DNA of 47,367 nt from Candidatus Omnitrophota bacterium. Its GTDB lineage: Bacteria; Omnitrophota; Gorgyraeia; Duberdicusellales; 4484-171. Shown piece after piece: positions 20,231 to 30,409 of the stretch; the stretch's first letter is position 1, and every line of letters starts with the position of its first letter. The stretch spans positions 1 through 47,367 of the forward strand of contig JAQUWY010000012.1 of the NCBI GenBank assembly GCA_028692655.1. The letters are read 5' to 3'. Position numbers and translations under genes: made by a program. The notes below the pieces were generated by a model that had not been told where the DNA came from, did not search any database, and was given only the letters and a program-made list of their open reading frames with translations.

Positions 20231-21350
20231 ACAGCCTCCTATATATATTCATTATTTTCTGAGCTACTATTTTAACGGTATAATTATTCAACGCCCGCTG
20301 TTTACCCTCTTGGATATATCTTTTTCTCAAGTTTACATCATTTTTCATTCTAGATATGCCTCGGACAAGATCCTGCACATTCCCCGGTTCAAACATTCTC
20401 CCGGCATCTGCGATAACTTCGGGAATTCCACCGTGCCTTGAGCCAATTACCGGCACCTCGCACAACATTGCCTGAGGTATTACATAGCCAAATTTTTCCT
20501 GCCAATCTTTTGTTCCTTCGGAAGGAAGTATCAAAACATTCATGCAATTAATATATTTAGCAACTTCTTCGTGTTTAACTGCTCCGGTAAAAATGATCTT
20601 TTTTTCTATACTAAGATTTCTGGCTAAGCTCATCAATTTATCCTGTAACTCACCCTTACCAACTATCAGGAGGCGATAGTTGGTATTTAGGAAAGAAAAA
20701 GCTTTAGCTAAAGTGAATAAACCTTTGCCTTCACTTAAACGGCCCACATAACCGACTACAAATTGGTTAGCTAAGCCTAACTTTTCCCTTAGATATTCAA
20801 CGTTAAACTTCTTAAAAATGTCGGGGCTGGTACCAAGAAACTGAAAAACCGAAATTTTACCTTTATAACCTTTCTTTCGAAGTAATTTCTCTACGCTTAA
20901 ATTACAAGCAATAATATGGTCTATTTTTGAAAGGTTATACCTTTCGTAACGCGAAAATGGAAATCTCCGTTTTTTTATGGTGTCTTCAGATGTCCAAACC
21001 ACTATTTTAGATAAAGGGACTATTTTTTTAGCCTTAGATATTATATCAATACAAGCCTTTGAAACTGGTTCCTGGTCAATTTCAATAATATCGGGTTTGT
21101 ATTCTTTAATAATCCTGGAAACATTGCGATAATAGAATCTAAAATAATCGCCGGAGAAACTTATCCGGCAAGGAATAATTTGAAATTCTTCTGCATCCTG
21201 TGCCGGCTTGAATTCATAATTACACAAGGTATGCCTCCAAAGATGAGGCACTACCACTCTAATTTCAAAATCTCCTGAGTCACAAATATATCGAAACTTC
21301 TCGCGATGAATCGGTTCAGTATACATATGCCCAAAAACTAAAACTTTCAT
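20223..21350 (-). CDS. glycosyltransferase family 4
   Basis: VGYVGRLSEGKGLFTLAKAF; EKFGYVIPQAMLCEVPVIGSRHGGIPE. Confidence 0.9.
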   Translation of the reverse strand: MKVLVFGHMYTEPIHREKFRYICDSGDFEIRVVVPHLWRHTLCNYEFKPAQDAEEFQIIPCRISFSGDYFRFYYRNVSRIIKEYKPDIIEIDQEPVSKACIDIISKAKKIVPLSKIVVWTSEDTIKKRRFPFSRYERYNLSKIDHIIACNLSVEKLLRKKGYKGKISVFQFLGTSPDIFKKFNVEYLREKLGLANQFVVGYVGRLSEGKGLFTLAKAFSFLNTNYRLLIVGKGELQDKLMSLARNLSIEKKIIFTGAVKHEEVAKYINCMNVLILPSEGTKDWQEKFGYVIPQAMLCEVPVIGSRHGGIPEVIADAGRMFEPGNVQDLVRGISRMKNDVNLRKRYIQEGKQRALNNYTVKIVAQKIMNIYRRLFD

Positions 21351-21353
21351 AGT

Positions 21354-22169
21354 TTACTGGTTTCTTTTAAGCACAATAAATATATGCTTGCCTGTGTTTC
21401 TTTTTTTCTTCAGCCGCTCTTCCAATTGAACGAATAAATATAATATCGGAAATAAAACTCTGTTGAGGAAAATACAAATTACTGTTGGTAAACGATACCT
21501 ATATCTATCGAATTTCATAAACTTATGGATAATACTACAGCATGCCCGCATTAAAGAATGTTTATAAAAAAAGACATCCTCAATCGAAACTCCTTCAATG
21601 TCAAAAGCAGCTCTTAAACTGGCTGCATCATATCCGTTAACATGCCCGTGTAACCGCTCTCCATAAACTCTCTCTCCTTCCTCTACGGGACAAACATTCT
21701 TATTGGGAGTAGTAATTAGAATTGTCCCGCCAGGCTTAATAATCCTTATCATTTCTCGAACAAAAACTGCGATATTATTTAAATGTTCTATCACCTCATA
21801 ACAGAGAATGCAATCTGCAAAATCTGATTTTAGAAAACTCATCTTTTTTCTTAAGTCATGCAAGTAAATAGTAAGGCTTAATTTTCTACTTTTGCTTTCA
21901 GTTAAAGCAAGATTTTTTTTGAACTCTTCTAATCGTTTGTCGTTATTGTCAAGGGCAATGACATTGGCTCCGGCTAAAGCCAAAGTTAACGACTTCAAGC
22001 CCGGGCCGCAACCCATATCAACGACGGCCTTGCCTTTGATATTCAAAAATAATCTCTCGATGTGTTTCCAAAATAGATAATGACAAGGGCATTTTATCCT
22101 ACCAGTGTATTCTCCAAAACGAGGGTAGGGTATCCAGGAAAAATATTTTTCTTCTAAATACTGATTCAT
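21354..22169 (-). CDS. class I SAM methyltransferase
   Basis: KAVVDMGCGPGLKSLTLALAGANVIALD; DCILCYEVIEHLNNIAVFVREMIRIIKPGGTILITTPN. Confidence 0.88.
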   Translation of the reverse strand: MNQYLEEKYFSWIPYPRFGEYTGRIKCPCHYLFWKHIERLFLNIKGKAVVDMGCGPGLKSLTLALAGANVIALDNNDKRLEEFKKNLALTESKSRKLSLTIYLHDLRKKMSFLKSDFADCILCYEVIEHLNNIAVFVREMIRIIKPGGTILITTPNKNVCPVEEGERVYGERLHGHVNGYDAASLRAAFDIEGVSIEDVFFYKHSLMRACCSIIHKFMKFDRYRYRLPTVICIFLNRVLFPILYLFVQLEERLKKKRNTGKHIFIVLKRNQ

Positions 22170-22177
22170 TCCTATTC

Positions 22178-23338
22178 TTACTGCCCCAATTCCCTGTAAA
22201 TGCCTATCAATTTATCCTGATATCTTTGCCAGGTCTGGCTTTCTGCTTTTACCCTTGCTTTCCGGCTCATATCTTTTCTCTTTTTCTCATCTTCATAAAG
22301 ATATGCTATGGAATCCTTGATAGCTTTAGCATCACGAATCGGAACGATAAACCCATTCTCTCCGTCATTAATCAGGTCTTTCGCTCCTACATTTTCAGAA
22401 ACAACAACCGGTATGCCTGATGCAAGTGCCTCAGTCACCACCATACCAAAACCCTCCTCTATGCTGGGAAATACTGCAACTGATACCTGATTATAAACTT
22501 TCGCTATATCCTCCATACGGTAAAAAGGCCCTAGTATTTTGAAGTCAATTTTCCTTTCATATTTACATAAGGCATAGAGAGCATCTGGATTAATATTGCC
22601 TGCCAATACCAGTTCAACGTTTTTTAACTTAAGCATCCTCCAGGCCTCAAGCAAATATTGAAACCCTTTTCTCAGGCAAATTTGCCCTACAAAAAGCACG
22701 CGAAATTTATCATCATTCCTTACCCTTGGCCGGAAGAGCTCTGTATCTACACCATAAGGAACCCTTCTCAGTTTCTCTTTGGAATAACCTCTGTCAATAA
22801 AGCTCTGAAATGATAGCTTGGACAACACTAAAATTATGTCAGCTGCCTCCAGCGCCCGAACCCTTCTGCCAACGGCAATCTTACTGTAAGCAAGATAGGG
22901 CACTTTCCAAATTCTATACTCCTCAGCCAAGATATTCCGTATGTTCTCCGGATGAGTATTGGGATTGTCGGCAATAACCCTTGCGCCTAATTTCTTTGCC
23001 TGCAATATAGACTTCGTACTTTGAGATGCAAAAGCGTGAAAAATATCACAAGGTTTAACTCTTTTAGCAACTTTATTATCGTAAGAAATATTAGAAAGAT
23101 AATAAGTAAGCCCTAATCTTTTGAGCAATCTTGCCAAAAGTCCATGAGCTAACTCAAATTCATTTATTGATTTAATCTTTACTGCTTCTTTGGCCTTCTC
23201 AGCTAAATCCACATTAAAGTCGCGAGCAAAAAGCTGATAGAGAGACTTTATGATTACAGAAGCCATAACAGTTTTATTAACTATATAGCTCTGTCCTAAT
23301 CCTGCAATTTTGCCGGCATATGAAAAAGCTATTCTCAC
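22178..23338 (-). CDS. glycosyltransferase family 4
   Basis: RVLFVGQICLRKGFQYLLEAW; EEGFGMVVTEALASGIPVVVSENVGAKDLI. Confidence 0.9.
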   Translation of the reverse strand: MRIAFSYAGKIAGLGQSYIVNKTVMASVIIKSLYQLFARDFNVDLAEKAKEAVKIKSINEFELAHGLLARLLKRLGLTYYLSNISYDNKVAKRVKPCDIFHAFASQSTKSILQAKKLGARVIADNPNTHPENIRNILAEEYRIWKVPYLAYSKIAVGRRVRALEAADIILVLSKLSFQSFIDRGYSKEKLRRVPYGVDTELFRPRVRNDDKFRVLFVGQICLRKGFQYLLEAWRMLKLKNVELVLAGNINPDALYALCKYERKIDFKILGPFYRMEDIAKVYNQVSVAVFPSIEEGFGMVVTEALASGIPVVVSENVGAKDLINDGENGFIVPIRDAKAIKDSIAYLYEDEKKRKDMSRKARVKAESQTWQRYQDKLIGIYRELGQ

Positions 23339-23351
23339 TTGTGCTCCTTAT

Positions 23352-24335
23352 TTATCTCCTAACCATTTTTATTGTAGGAAATATCTTATAATAGCTGCAG
23401 CCATATAAAAAATAAATAGTAGCAAATAGATAAGAAACGCTATAGACAAAAAAAGCTTTGACGCGGACTATCATTTTAACTTTAAAAAATCCCGGAATCA
23501 TTTTTGAAATAATTATTATCCAGATAAGCAATATAACGATAGCGGCTAAACAGTTTAAAAAAATTGCAGATATTATAAACAACAGCAGCAATGAACTCAC
23601 AAGAATACGCCGGGCTCTAAAACCCAGATAAGGGGTTATACTCGCCCCGTAAGTTTTGTAGAGATAAGGAATTGCGGTTGATTTTAACGAATTTTTTATA
23701 ATAGAGAGGCCTTTAATCTTATATGAGGCATGATAAGCGACTAAATCATCAGCATAAATGATTTTACCGCCGTTTTCAAGAATCTTAAGCCCTAAAACAT
23801 AATGGCTGCCATAGTTATGCCATACATTCAACTCTTTATCAAGCCAACCTGCTTTTTCTAAAGCAGATTTTCTGTAGAAAATATTGGCTGTACAGTAAGC
23901 GCCTCCATTCATAGACAAATTATGATAAAAAGGCTCTTCTGTAGCATTATTAGTTATAACACGGCCTTCTACAGCTGAAATACCGGAGTTTTTAAAATAA
24001 GCTAGCCCTTTGCTAAGCCAGTCCGAATTTAATTCGATATCATCATCTGTAGAAGCGACAAATTCTCCTTGTGCTTTCTGAAAACCACTGTTGCGGGCCA
24101 TCAGCTGCCCTTTAGTTTTATTATTGGCGCAATAGGAAACTTTTACATTTGATTTTTTAGAAATTTCTTCAACTAATTCTTTGGTTCCGTCTGTTGAATA
24201 ATCGTCCACAACGATAATCTCATAACTGTCATGACAAAGATCCTGTTTAAGAAGAGATTTCAGAGTTTTCTTCAAATATTTTTTTCTATTGAAGGTTGGA
24301 ATTACAACGCTTAATTTTATGCTTTCACTATCCAT
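23352..24335 (-). CDS. glycosyltransferase family 2 with C-terminal TM segments
   Basis: KLSVVIPTFNRKKYLKKTLKSLL; ARNSGFQKAQGEFVASTDDDIEL; hydrophobic C-terminus. Confidence 0.92.
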   Translation of the reverse strand: MDSESIKLSVVIPTFNRKKYLKKTLKSLLKQDLCHDSYEIIVVDDYSTDGTKELVEEISKKSNVKVSYCANNKTKGQLMARNSGFQKAQGEFVASTDDDIELNSDWLSKGLAYFKNSGISAVEGRVITNNATEEPFYHNLSMNGGAYCTANIFYRKSALEKAGWLDKELNVWHNYGSHYVLGLKILENGGKIIYADDLVAYHASYKIKGLSIIKNSLKSTAIPYLYKTYGASITPYLGFRARRILVSSLLLLFIISAIFLNCLAAIVILLIWIIIISKMIPGFFKVKMIVRVKAFFVYSVSYLFATIYFLYGCSYYKIFPTIKMVRR

Positions 24336-25542
24336 CGTTCTTTTTAACTCCTTTTGCGGCTACTCTATTGAAATAATCTAACAAAACCTTAATAGTTTTA
24401 TCGGGAGCAAAATCTTGAATCTTTCGCTTTGCGGCTTCTCCTATTTTTCCCAAATCCGGACGAGACCAAACCTCAATAATTTTCTTTGCTAATGCTTCCG
24501 CGTTTGCCGGAAAAACAAGAAAACCATTCTCTCCGTCTTTAATAACTTCTTCAAAACTGCAGCCGATAGTGCCAATAACAGGCTTGCCCCAACCCATGGC
24601 CTCTATCAACGTATTGGGGAAGTTATCAACTAAAGACGGAAGAACGACTAAACGTGCATGTTGAACAATAGGGTATAATTTATCATGAGAACATTTATCT
24701 ATAAAAATCAACCTTTTTTTATAGCTGGAATTTTTTGATGTGATATACTCTTGCATCAAAAAACCAAACGAGGCAGACGTATCCGAACCCACAAAAACTG
24801 CATGCAGCTCAGGCAAGGAAACAAACACCTCTGGTAAAGCTTGGGCTAAAATGTGTGCACCCTTATGTGATGAAATTTGTCCAAAAAAAAGAAGATACGG
24901 TTTCTCTCCTAAATATTCCCTGTAAAAAGCATCATCTAACTTTTTAATTTCAATATAAAAAGGCGGATGTATAACCTCGATGTTTTTCAGTCCTAATTTC
25001 TGGACTAACAATTTTTCCAAGCTCTTACTGGAAACATATATATTCTTATTCAAACGTAAATAAAGATTTTCAATAGCTTCCAACGCCTTCACATCTAAAC
25101 ATACTCTTACCCCCATAGCCTTATTCCATACCGGACGGTAGGAAGAAACAGACAATACATGCGGTATTTTTGTAAATAAAAGAGAGAATAAACCACAAGC
25201 GTGATAACTAACTGAGTGAACTATATCAAAATGAATCGAAGCATGTAAATACTTTACAAGCCGTAGCGCACAGAAACTAAAAACCAACCAATACACAGCG
25301 CCATTCAACCTGCCAAATGTAATACAACGCAATAACTTTAAAAACACGGAATGTTTTATGCATATCCTATGTACAAAAATACCTTCTTTTTCAAAATTCT
25401 GGTTACAATAAGAATTAACGATAACATGTACAGTGTGGCCTTGTTCTACTTCCCATTTGGCAATCCGATAGAACCTTTGCGAAATCCCACCCCCATATTG
25501 AAGCTCTGTAACAAATTCTGGTATTATTATACAAATGCGCAT
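24328..25542 (-). CDS. glycosyltransferase family 4
   Basis: YGGGISQRFYRIAKW; LLFFGQISSHKGAHILAQAL; LVDNFPNTLIEAMGWGKPVIGTIGCSFEE. Confidence 0.9.
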   Translation of the reverse strand: MRICIIIPEFVTELQYGGGISQRFYRIAKWEVEQGHTVHVIVNSYCNQNFEKEGIFVHRICIKHSVFLKLLRCITFGRLNGAVYWLVFSFCALRLVKYLHASIHFDIVHSVSYHACGLFSLLFTKIPHVLSVSSYRPVWNKAMGVRVCLDVKALEAIENLYLRLNKNIYVSSKSLEKLLVQKLGLKNIEVIHPPFYIEIKKLDDAFYREYLGEKPYLLFFGQISSHKGAHILAQALPEVFVSLPELHAVFVGSDTSASFGFLMQEYITSKNSSYKKRLIFIDKCSHDKLYPIVQHARLVVLPSLVDNFPNTLIEAMGWGKPVIGTIGCSFEEVIKDGENGFLVFPANAEALAKKIIEVWSRPDLGKIGEAAKRKIQDFAPDKTIKVLLDYFNRVAAKGVKKNDG

Positions 25543-25580
25543 TTATAACCCTGAGGATACGAACGTTTTTCCAAAATGTA

Positions 25581-27050
25581 TTATTTAAACGTCTTGAGAA
25601 AACAATTCCGAGTTTTCTTTAAACCTCGCTTAAAAACATCTGCAATTATATCTCTACGGTAAATCTTAATTGAACAGGGTTGTATATTAAAATGCTGACG
25701 CGACAGCTCAATAGAACAAATCTCTGCTATAATCAACCCCCATCCCGGCTTATTCATCGGTTCTTTCAACCATTTTTTCCATATAAGATGCATATTCAAT
25801 CCATAAAATAAATTTAACTTACGTAAGCCAGAAGAAAAGAATAGGGGTTCAAGACGAGGCCGTAGTTCACAACGTAGCCACTTCCACCATTCATGATATC
25901 TAACGCGCAGACTTAAATCTAACTCTCTTGTTCCGTCTGGCGCTACTCCCGTACGTGCATAGGGCAAGGAATAAAGTTTAGAATCCAAATTTTTCAGTAA
26001 CTGGTAATAAACTTCCTTTTTGCGGCATTCCGGGGAAATTGACCATATGTAGGAAACAACTTTATTGTTGGTGTAAGCTTCGTATAGATTGCAAAAGTTA
26101 CGGATATAATTTTTGGGATGACATAACTCTCTGCGTAAATAATTCTCCTGCTCATTCAGTTCATTTAGAACCCAATCCGGCTCTCTCTGCGTGCCTTCCC
26201 ATGCAGTTTGGCGGTCATTCTCAATTAAAGCAACCAGCCCGTTAGGCAATGAGGGGTGCAGTAAACCCATCCTGTTGCGCGATAATGCTTCAATTTTTAT
26301 ATCGTTTAAATGTCTATGGTTATATTCTGCTCGTCCTAAGGAATTGCCGAAAGAACCCGATATTACAAGATCTTCCGGCTTAGCATTTCTAAACCAAGAG
26401 AGCCCGTGCAAGTTAAAACCTGCGACCTCAGAACCACCCCAAACTGCCCCTCGTTTGATATTATCCCAGGTCAATTTGCAATCATATGGTATATGAAAAA
26501 AGCCCCAATTATACCAACCTGCAATTTTTCGCGCATATACAACATCTCTACTATTCAGAAAACCCCAGCTAATACAAGTAATCTGCGCATTTAATTGCGG
26601 TTCTATTTTTTTTATAACCCCCGCAATAATACGGCTATCCAGCCCACCGGAAAGGAGTAGAAACACACGCCGATAACCTTGTATGGCATTATAAAGCTCT
26701 TCCTCTAAAAGCTCTTGTAGATTCTGTGCAATTTCTCTATAACCAACGTAATTATTAGCATGCGGTATAGGTGCGTGCCGCTTTATGAAACCATCCCCCC
26801 TCAGAGTTGCACGCCAAGGCATTCTCTGCACTCCCTGTATCAAGGTACGATTGCCGGGTATATAGTTAAAATGCAGGAGCCCGATTACTGCCACTGGATC
26901 AATAATACGTTTTTTTTCGGGAAAAATAGAGATAATTTCTTCAGCAGTATCGGCAACCATGACTTTCTCGTCCAAGATCGTCCAATAAGGGCAAAAATCT
27001 CCGATTGCCGAAGTAGTAATTCTTTCTGATGCCTTTAATTCATGTATCAC
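25581..27050 (-). CDS. asparagine synthetase-like (AsnB C-terminal ATP-PPase) protein with truncated N-terminal glutaminase region
   Basis: VFLLLSGGLDSRIIAG PP-loop; N-terminal HFNYIPGNRTLIQGVQRMPW resembles the end of a class II amidotransferase domain, but there is no Cys2. Confidence 0.75.
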   Translation of the reverse strand: MIHELKASERITTSAIGDFCPYWTILDEKVMVADTAEEIISIFPEKKRIIDPVAVIGLLHFNYIPGNRTLIQGVQRMPWRATLRGDGFIKRHAPIPHANNYVGYREIAQNLQELLEEELYNAIQGYRRVFLLLSGGLDSRIIAGVIKKIEPQLNAQITCISWGFLNSRDVVYARKIAGWYNWGFFHIPYDCKLTWDNIKRGAVWGGSEVAGFNLHGLSWFRNAKPEDLVISGSFGNSLGRAEYNHRHLNDIKIEALSRNRMGLLHPSLPNGLVALIENDRQTAWEGTQREPDWVLNELNEQENYLRRELCHPKNYIRNFCNLYEAYTNNKVVSYIWSISPECRKKEVYYQLLKNLDSKLYSLPYARTGVAPDGTRELDLSLRVRYHEWWKWLRCELRPRLEPLFFSSGLRKLNLFYGLNMHLIWKKWLKEPMNKPGWGLIIAEICSIELSRQHFNIQPCSIKIYRRDIIADVFKRGLKKTRNCFLKTFK

Positions 27051-27130
27051 AGCTTTTCCTTCAGCTTATTATTCTGCGTAGCATTGCTATCACCTTATTA
27101 AGATCGTGTAATGACACCTAATATTATATA

Positions 27131-27958
27131 TTAAGAATGCTGAGACAGCATAGCTGTGCATTTCTTTATTAACCAGAAAAGATACCCTTTGTATTTTTTG
27201 CATCTTTTATCCTGCCTTTCGTAAAACCGCTCAAGGCTCCAGATAATTTTCCAAATATATAAAGGTAAATGGCTTTGATAAAAGTCTTTTACCTCTTTAT
27301 CCCCAACATGCAAAATAATTGGAATGTCTATAACTCCAACATGTTTTCTGGTTACGCGCCAATTAAACGGTAAACCAAATGGATACTCCTTTGTTCTCCA
27401 TATCGCCCTCCACAAAGCCACAGGGCCCCGGCAAGGCCTCTCTTCCATGCATCTTATCCAATCTAAGAGTAATTTGCTTGAACGGTTACTGTAAAAGACT
27501 ACGGCACAATCAAAACTGGGAGCAAAGACAGGAGCGTGTATTAATTCTTTTCTGTCTTCTTCACTCACGTCTTTTCCTATATCTAAATCAGTTTTCAAGA
27601 ATACTCTCGTATTTATGGGTATTACCATGCCAAAATTTTTGGCAATTTCGAAACCGTCTAAAAAGGCAGAGTTAACAACTAAATAATCATTGTCAATATA
27701 AAGTGTTACATCCCAAACGCTATCACGAAGAGCAATAAGCCTGAAATAATCGCTATTTCTATGACCCCAGCGTTTTTCATAATCTATAGGCTGAACTATT
27801 TCAATAGCTACATTTATTGCGTCAACATCAAAAAGGTGGTCGGAAAGAATTTTTATTGGGTAATCGCAATAGCGGCGAACCGAAGCAATACATTGAACAC
27901 AGTCTTCTGCTGCTTTTTTCCCAAATACTGTATAGACAATACCATATTTTTTATTCAT
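27131..27958 (-). CDS. putative glycosyltransferase (GT-A-like, DxD-like motif)
   Basis: KKYGIVYTVFGKKAAEDCVQCIASVRRYCDYPIKILSD; VTLYIDNDYLVVNSAF; downstream SFDCAVVFYSNRSSKLLLDW. Confidence 0.6.
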   Translation of the reverse strand: MNKKYGIVYTVFGKKAAEDCVQCIASVRRYCDYPIKILSDHLFDVDAINVAIEIVQPIDYEKRWGHRNSDYFRLIALRDSVWDVTLYIDNDYLVVNSAFLDGFEIAKNFGMVIPINTRVFLKTDLDIGKDVSEEDRKELIHAPVFAPSFDCAVVFYSNRSSKLLLDWIRCMEERPCRGPVALWRAIWRTKEYPFGLPFNWRVTRKHVGVIDIPIILHVGDKEVKDFYQSHLPLYIWKIIWSLERFYERQDKRCKKYKGYLFWLIKKCTAMLSQHS

Positions 27959-28163
27959 TATATTTATATTTTTATCAAGTTTTTTAAAAAAAATTCCAAA
28001 ACCATCTAACTTTTATCTAAAAAAATAATTAGCGTTAAAAACTCTTACCTATATTCAATTCTGGCTTACCTAATTAATATTAAGCTTTTTATCCATAACA
28101 TCACCAATAAAAATAAACCCTGTATAATAAACCTACTTTCTTCACAAACCCAAAAGATAAACT

Positions 28164-29006
28164 CTAACCTTTATTATTCAAATAAAAAATCTTGCTGCAT
28201 TTTTTTGCAACAGCGTTAGCTGCCCTGAGAATTTCTTTTCTGCTCGATAATTCAACAATACCTGAACTTTCCAATATCTTTTCCCGCGACAATCCTAACT
28301 CATTGCACAAACAAAAATCTTTATCCTTTGCACCAGGCTGTACTAAGCCTATCCCTATAAAAAAAATTGCAAAAAAAGCATCTATGCTGCCTTTTCCAGC
28401 TAATTTAATAAGCTGCGACATATCAGAATCTAAGCGTCCTTTATTTCTATAGAAAGCTATCTTCTTCCCTTCATGAATAAACTTACACGCTATTTCCTTA
28501 AATGTGTAGTCAGGATGATGAACGCCAAGCAATTTTTTATATTTTTCTAACCTATAACCCTTGGCCTGCATTGCTTGGTCAAACTCCCTGTCTTGGCCTA
28601 TATTGCCAGAATAATGGTAATATTTCGTATAACAAGACCTAAAAATAGAGATCCCCCAGATTCTACCCAAAAAAGGATCTCTTAGTAATCCTTGGACTCG
28701 ACAAAGATTGGTATCTTTTTTTATCCTTCCATACAGCACTTCAACGCAATCCCTGTCAAGCACCATATCCGCATCAACTCTTACGTAGAATTCCGAAGTT
28801 ACTTTTTTATTGACAGCATTAAGCGCATTGTGTATGCCTCTTATATTTCGTACAACAGATATTCTATTTACCGGAATAGACTGATTTAATATTGAATTAT
28901 AGGAATCAGCTTCTGTTCTCTCGCCTACAGAAATAAGAAAGGCCTCTATGGGCGATACGCCATTAAATCTATACATTTTGGTTAGCTTTTCTTTGAAAAT
29001 TAACAT
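28164..29006 (-). CDS. glycosyltransferase family 2-like
   Basis: AFLISVGERTEADSYNSILNQSIPVNRISVV...TSEFYVRVDADMVLDRDCVEVL (VDADM as DxD motif). Confidence 0.7.
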   Translation of the reverse strand: MLIFKEKLTKMYRFNGVSPIEAFLISVGERTEADSYNSILNQSIPVNRISVVRNIRGIHNALNAVNKKVTSEFYVRVDADMVLDRDCVEVLYGRIKKDTNLCRVQGLLRDPFLGRIWGISIFRSCYTKYYHYSGNIGQDREFDQAMQAKGYRLEKYKKLLGVHHPDYTFKEIACKFIHEGKKIAFYRNKGRLDSDMSQLIKLAGKGSIDAFFAIFFIGIGLVQPGAKDKDFCLCNELGLSREKILESSGIVELSSRKEILRAANAVAKKCSKIFYLNNKG

Positions 29007-29110
29007 TATTCACACTTCTAATGTTTAGTGGGTTGGATTACTTTGATTTTAATAACAAATTGGAAAAATTTCGTTAGCAAATCTATGTGACAAAAAACTA
29101 ATAAGTATTC

Positions 29111-30361
29111 TTAGCCGGTAAACCAAGAAACATTTTCGGGATGATAAACGCCATACAATTGAGAAGGAAGGTACTGGGAGCTTGGATTCTGCACAATAAC
29201 ATTACGCTCCCTATGAACAGCCAAAGGAACATTGGCCTTAAGGCTTCTTACTTCGACATCAAACACATAATTGCCGGGTAATAAATTATGCTTTTTCAAT
29301 ATTATTTTAACGCTATCTTTGGAATTTTTAATAGAAAAACCCTGTTTATCAGAAAAAACAGAAAAGCATTTTAGACCATCGGCTTTTCTATAGACAGTAA
29401 AGGAAAAGGTTACATCATCCATGGGATAGGATACCGTATCATATGAAAATTTAATCTCTATATTTTGTAGATAATTCAATTTTATGCATCCTTCTATTAA
29501 TTCTGCTCCTTTGAATTTTACTTTCTCTAAAATGACGCCTCCTCGTGGCTTGGAAGCCGGAACATTACCTGCACTTGTCCAATTCATCTTTTTAGATACT
29601 TCAGCTTCATATACACTGACGACTTTCTCTGGGGATCCCTCAGCGTCTATGCCTCCATCTCTAAGCAAAATAACCCTGTCGCAATAATTAACTATGTGTG
29701 ATAAACTATGTGACACCATAACAATAGTTGTCTTGCTTTTCTTTAAACTATTCATATATTCAAAACACTTACGTTGAAACGTAAAATCTCCGACAGCCAG
29801 CACTTCGTCTACCAATAAAATTTCAGGCTCAACGTGAACGGCTATAGCAAAACCCAGCCTCACGAACATTCCGGAAGAATATCTCTTAACCGGGGTATCG
29901 ATGAATTTCTTATAATCATAGAGTCCATACCCTGCAAATTCAACTATGGAATCAAATTTTCTATCAATCTCTTTTTTCTTCATTCCCATGATGGCCCCAT
30001 TTAAATATATATTCTCTCTTCCGGTAAAAAGAGGATGGAAACCTGCTCCTGCAGCTATAAGGCATGACACACGCCCTTGAGTTACAACCTCGCCCTCGTT
30101 TGGCTTCATAATCCCCGCTAATAGTTTTAAGGTAGTAGTCTTACCGGCTCCATTGTACCCAATGATACCCAGCGTTTCTCCTTTTTCAACTTTGAAAGAT
30201 AAATTTTTAAGCGCCCAAAATTTTTTGTCCGGGAAAGAACCTTTTTGGAATCGTTTAAAAATTAAAGGGATAGCATCACGCAGCAGGGATGCCTTTTCGC
30301 CGCGCTGGAAACTTTTTGAAACATTACAAAATTCAACAGGATATTTCATTATAGATAGCAC
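29111..30361 (-). CDS. wzt: ABC transporter ATP-binding protein for polysaccharide export, with C-terminal carbohydrate-binding-like domain
   Basis: LGIIGYNGAGKTTTLKLLAGIMKPNEGEV; RYSSGMFVRLGFAIAVHVEPEILLVDEVLAVGD; about 150-aa beta-rich C-terminal extension as in Wzt. Confidence 0.92.
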   Translation of the reverse strand: MLSIMKYPVEFCNVSKSFQRGEKASLLRDAIPLIFKRFQKGSFPDKKFWALKNLSFKVEKGETLGIIGYNGAGKTTTLKLLAGIMKPNEGEVVTQGRVSCLIAAGAGFHPLFTGRENIYLNGAIMGMKKKEIDRKFDSIVEFAGYGLYDYKKFIDTPVKRYSSGMFVRLGFAIAVHVEPEILLVDEVLAVGDFTFQRKCFEYMNSLKKSKTTIVMVSHSLSHIVNYCDRVILLRDGGIDAEGSPEKVVSVYEAEVSKKMNWTSAGNVPASKPRGGVILEKVKFKGAELIEGCIKLNYLQNIEIKFSYDTVSYPMDDVTFSFTVYRKADGLKCFSVFSDKQGFSIKNSKDSVKIILKKHNLLPGNYVFDVEVRSLKANVPLAVHRERNVIVQNPSSQYLPSQLYGVYHPENVSWFTG

Positions 30362-30409
30362 TTTTTAGAATAAAAAATATTCGTTTTCTTTTAACAGATA
30401 TGCAAAAGA

